Below are positions 62,555 to 64,000 of a DNA stretch of 64,000 nt, in pieces. Source of the stretch: Gordoniibacillus kamchatkensis (GTDB lineage: Bacteria > Bacillota > Bacilli > Paenibacillales > NBRC-103111). The stretch lies in contig NZ_JXAK01000028.1 in the NCBI RefSeq assembly GCF_000829455.1, positions 24,489 to 88,488 on the forward strand, in the 5' to 3' direction. The position numbers and the translations under genes were made by a program. The notes under the pieces are model-generated. The model made no database searches. It was not told where the DNA came from and worked only from the letters and a program-made list of their open reading frames with translations. The stretch's first letter is position 1. Each line of letters opens with the position of its first letter.

Positions 62555-63214
62555 TTACCGCCAGCGCTGTGGATACCGCCGTTGTGTGGAGCTGCCGGCG
62601 GCAAGGCGGTGGTATAAATATGCAATGGCGACGATCAGCACAGAACCGGCAACGACGGGAGCGAGCAGGAAGCTCCAGCCGGCGCCGCTCAGCATGACGA
62701 GCAGCGGATCGGCCCCGGCCGGCGGATGGACGGTGCGCGTCAGCTGCATGGCGGCGATGGCTAGTCCGACAGCTAGCGCCATGCTCCAGGCGTGAGTGCC
62801 GCAAACGGCCATCGTTCCGAGGCCGATTGCCGTCGACAGCGCGTGGCCGCCGACGATGTTGCGAGGCTGGGCGAGCGGGCTATCCGGCAAAGCGAAAGCA
62901 AGCACGCAAGTCGCGCCAAAGGGAGCCATCAGCAAGGCGACGTGGCCGAGCGAGCCGAGAGCGGCGCACAGCAAAATGGCGAGGAAGCCGCCGGCCGCGG
63001 AGCGGAGCGCGGCGGGGAACGCAGCTGGAAGCTTGAGCAGCGGCGCCTTGCGTGAGGTGGCAGCTGCAGGGGCGGTGGCCGATACAAAGGCGATCCCCGG
63101 CGATGGCGTCGCCGTCGCGGGAGAGGACGGAATTGTATTGGAGGAAACGGTAGAGGTCGAGGTTGCGGTAAACCTCGTTGGGGCGGCATTCGGACGAGTA
63201 GTATGTGGCATCAT
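62555..63214 (-). CDS. HPP-family integral membrane protein
   Basis: A 219-residue protein. After a Ser/Thr/Ala/Pro-rich 50-residue N-terminus come four or five helices (AGGFLAILLCAALGSLGHVALL; MALAVGLAIAAMQL; VVAGSVLIVAIAYLYHRL). The signature TRTVHPPAGADPLLVM gives the family its name, and APFGATCVLAFALPDSPLAQPRNIVGGH is equally typical. HPP proteins are implicated in nitrite transport in plants and cyanobacteria; the bacterial role is unclear. It is divergent from a LysR gene that may regulate it. Confidence 0.9.
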   Translation of the reverse strand: MMPHTTRPNAAPTRFTATSTSTVSSNTIPSSPATATPSPGIAFVSATAPAAATSRKAPLLKLPAAFPAALRSAAGGFLAILLCAALGSLGHVALLMAPFGATCVLAFALPDSPLAQPRNIVGGHALSTAIGLGTMAVCGTHAWSMALAVGLAIAAMQLTRTVHPPAGADPLLVMLSGAGWSFLLAPVVAGSVLIVAIAYLYHRLAAGSSTQRRYPQRWR

Positions 63215-63248
63215 GATCTCCTTCTTTCCTTACGTTTAGGGCTTATGG

Positions 63249-63266
63249 TACCATGAGGATATGGTA
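63249..63266. promoter_or_regulatory. Inverted repeat between HPP and LysR genes
   Basis: TACCAT-N6-ATGGTA lies in the short AT-rich divergent region. It could be the LysR-type binding site. Evidence is symmetry and position only. Confidence 0.4.
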
Positions 63267-63341
63267 TTTGATAAATGAATATATTAAATAAAATCAATTC
63301 GAAAATTCGATATCTACATTGAAAGAAGAGGTGTTGGCTCG

Positions 63342-64000
63342 ATGCTTGAGCTGCTGGAGGGAAGATGTCTGCTGACGTTCCTTGCGGTTTTGGAGGAGAA
63401 AAGCTTCAGCCGCGCCGCAGAGCGGCTCGGCTATGTGCAGTCGACGGTGACAGCGCATATTCGGCAGCTTGAGGAGGTGTTTGGCAAGAGGCTGTTTGAC
63501 CGGCTGCCGCGCGGCGTTGAGCCGACGGCAGCCGGACTGGAAGCGGCCGGCTTCGCCCGGCGCTTCGTCCAGCTCGGCGAAGCGCTGACGAGCTCTATGG
63601 CGGCGCTGGACGAGCCGCGCGGCACAGTCAGGCTGCAGGCGCTGGAAGCTTTTTGCACCGCGCACATGACGCCGGTGCTGAACCGTTTTGCCCGGCGCTA
63701 CCCGGGCATCCGGCTCCAGCTCGAAGGCGGCTTCCTGCAGGAACGCCGATGCCGTCGCATCTGGCCGGGCAGAGCTCGGTTTCGTGCCGGCCGACCCGGG
63801 CCGCGGCGAGCTCGCTTTCACGCCGCTTCTGGAGGAGCGGCTCGTCTGGGTCGCTTCGCCGCTGCTCGCGCAGCGCTGGCGCGAAGCCGGCTGGGACGCG
63901 CTCCGGACCGAGCGCGTCATCGGCTTCGGCGGACGCTGCCTGTTCCAGACGCTGCGCCGAGCAGCAGCTGCGCGGCTTCGCGCAGACCGAACGGCGCACC
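63342..64000 (+). pseudogene. LysR-family regulator, cut by the window end and frameshifted
   Basis: The N-terminal helix-turn-helix is clear (LLTFLAVLEEKSFSRAAERLGYVQSTVTAHIRQLEEVFGKRLFDR, then GVEPTAAG), starting at ATG 63342. The sensor domain begins VRLQALEAFCTAHMTPVLNRFARRYPGIRLQLEGG. Near 63735-63746 one base is missing: the second frame continues NADAVASGRAELGFVPADPG. A further break near 63952-63961 would give EQQLRGFAQTERR. The gene continues past the window. Both breaks fit the indel pattern seen elsewhere. It is divergent from the HPP gene. Confidence 0.8.

Overview
The window looks like chromosomal DNA of a fairly GC-rich, endospore-forming member of the Paenibacillaceae (Paenibacillus/Cohnella type). 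The grounds are strong AGGAGG ribosome sites, the spore-protease-like gene yyaC, CcpA-type cre boxes, LytS- and CitA-type sensor kinases, and the paralogue mix. No rRNA, tRNA, prophage or CRISPR array is visible. At least a dozen genes are split by single-base indels, most of them in short homopolymers. This looks more like a base-calling problem in the assembly than wholesale gene decay, so such genes are listed as one interrupted locus each.

Layout. 1-6.7 kb: end of a TerC-family gene, a tripartite tricarboxylate transporter (tctCBA) with a cre box, its CitA/CitB-type two-component system, and a TetR regulator. 6.9-8.4 kb: an AT-richer MarR/VOC/DUF1569 group with a leaderless promoter. 8.5-12.2 kb: map, TetR, AraC and an SDR. 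12.2-14.2 kb: a small low-GC segment (lipoprotein, DUF6886 protein) bracketed by two kinds of direct repeat. 14.2-19.4 kb: two metallophosphoesterases, a secreted protein, a TauE-type transporter and a YciI-like protein. 19.7-21.6 kb: a DGPF/ECF42 sigma factor operon with a recognisable self-promoter. 21.7-33.8 kb: selO, glnS, a YcdB/YcdC lipoprotein, a chemoreceptor, an M29 aminopeptidase, and a DeoR/MurA pair whose MurA has Asp in place of the catalytic Cys. Decayed cupin and Nudix fragments lie between them.

34-37.7 kb: an IS200/IS605 relic that keeps an omega-RNA-like right end, a DUF445 protein, and a polysaccharide deacetylase bracketed by a long imperfect inverted repeat. 37.8-46.1 kb: a dense signalling block with a hybrid 7TM kinase (degenerate first kinase core, LytS-type second core), a BTAD response regulator, an MHYT hybrid kinase, a CheY-like protein and an HD-GYP phosphodiesterase. 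46.2-49.4 kb: yyaC, OsmC, small proteins and a second TauE transporter.

49.6-54.3 kb forms a coherent dicarboxylate/low-oxygen module: a cre-controlled dicarboxylate symporter, aspartase (which makes fumarate), flavohaemoprotein with a TGTGA-N6-TCACA box centred at -41.5 of its predicted start, and a Crp/Fnr regulator whose recognition helix fits that box. 54.3-64 kb: a histidine phosphatase, an AraC/VOC/YciI operon, a sugar operon (aldose epimerase and GH2 hydrolase) divergent from an ArsR-type regulator across two fully overlapping promoters, a MOSC protein, an 82-bp tandem repeat, a cupredoxin, an HPP membrane protein and a truncated LysR gene.
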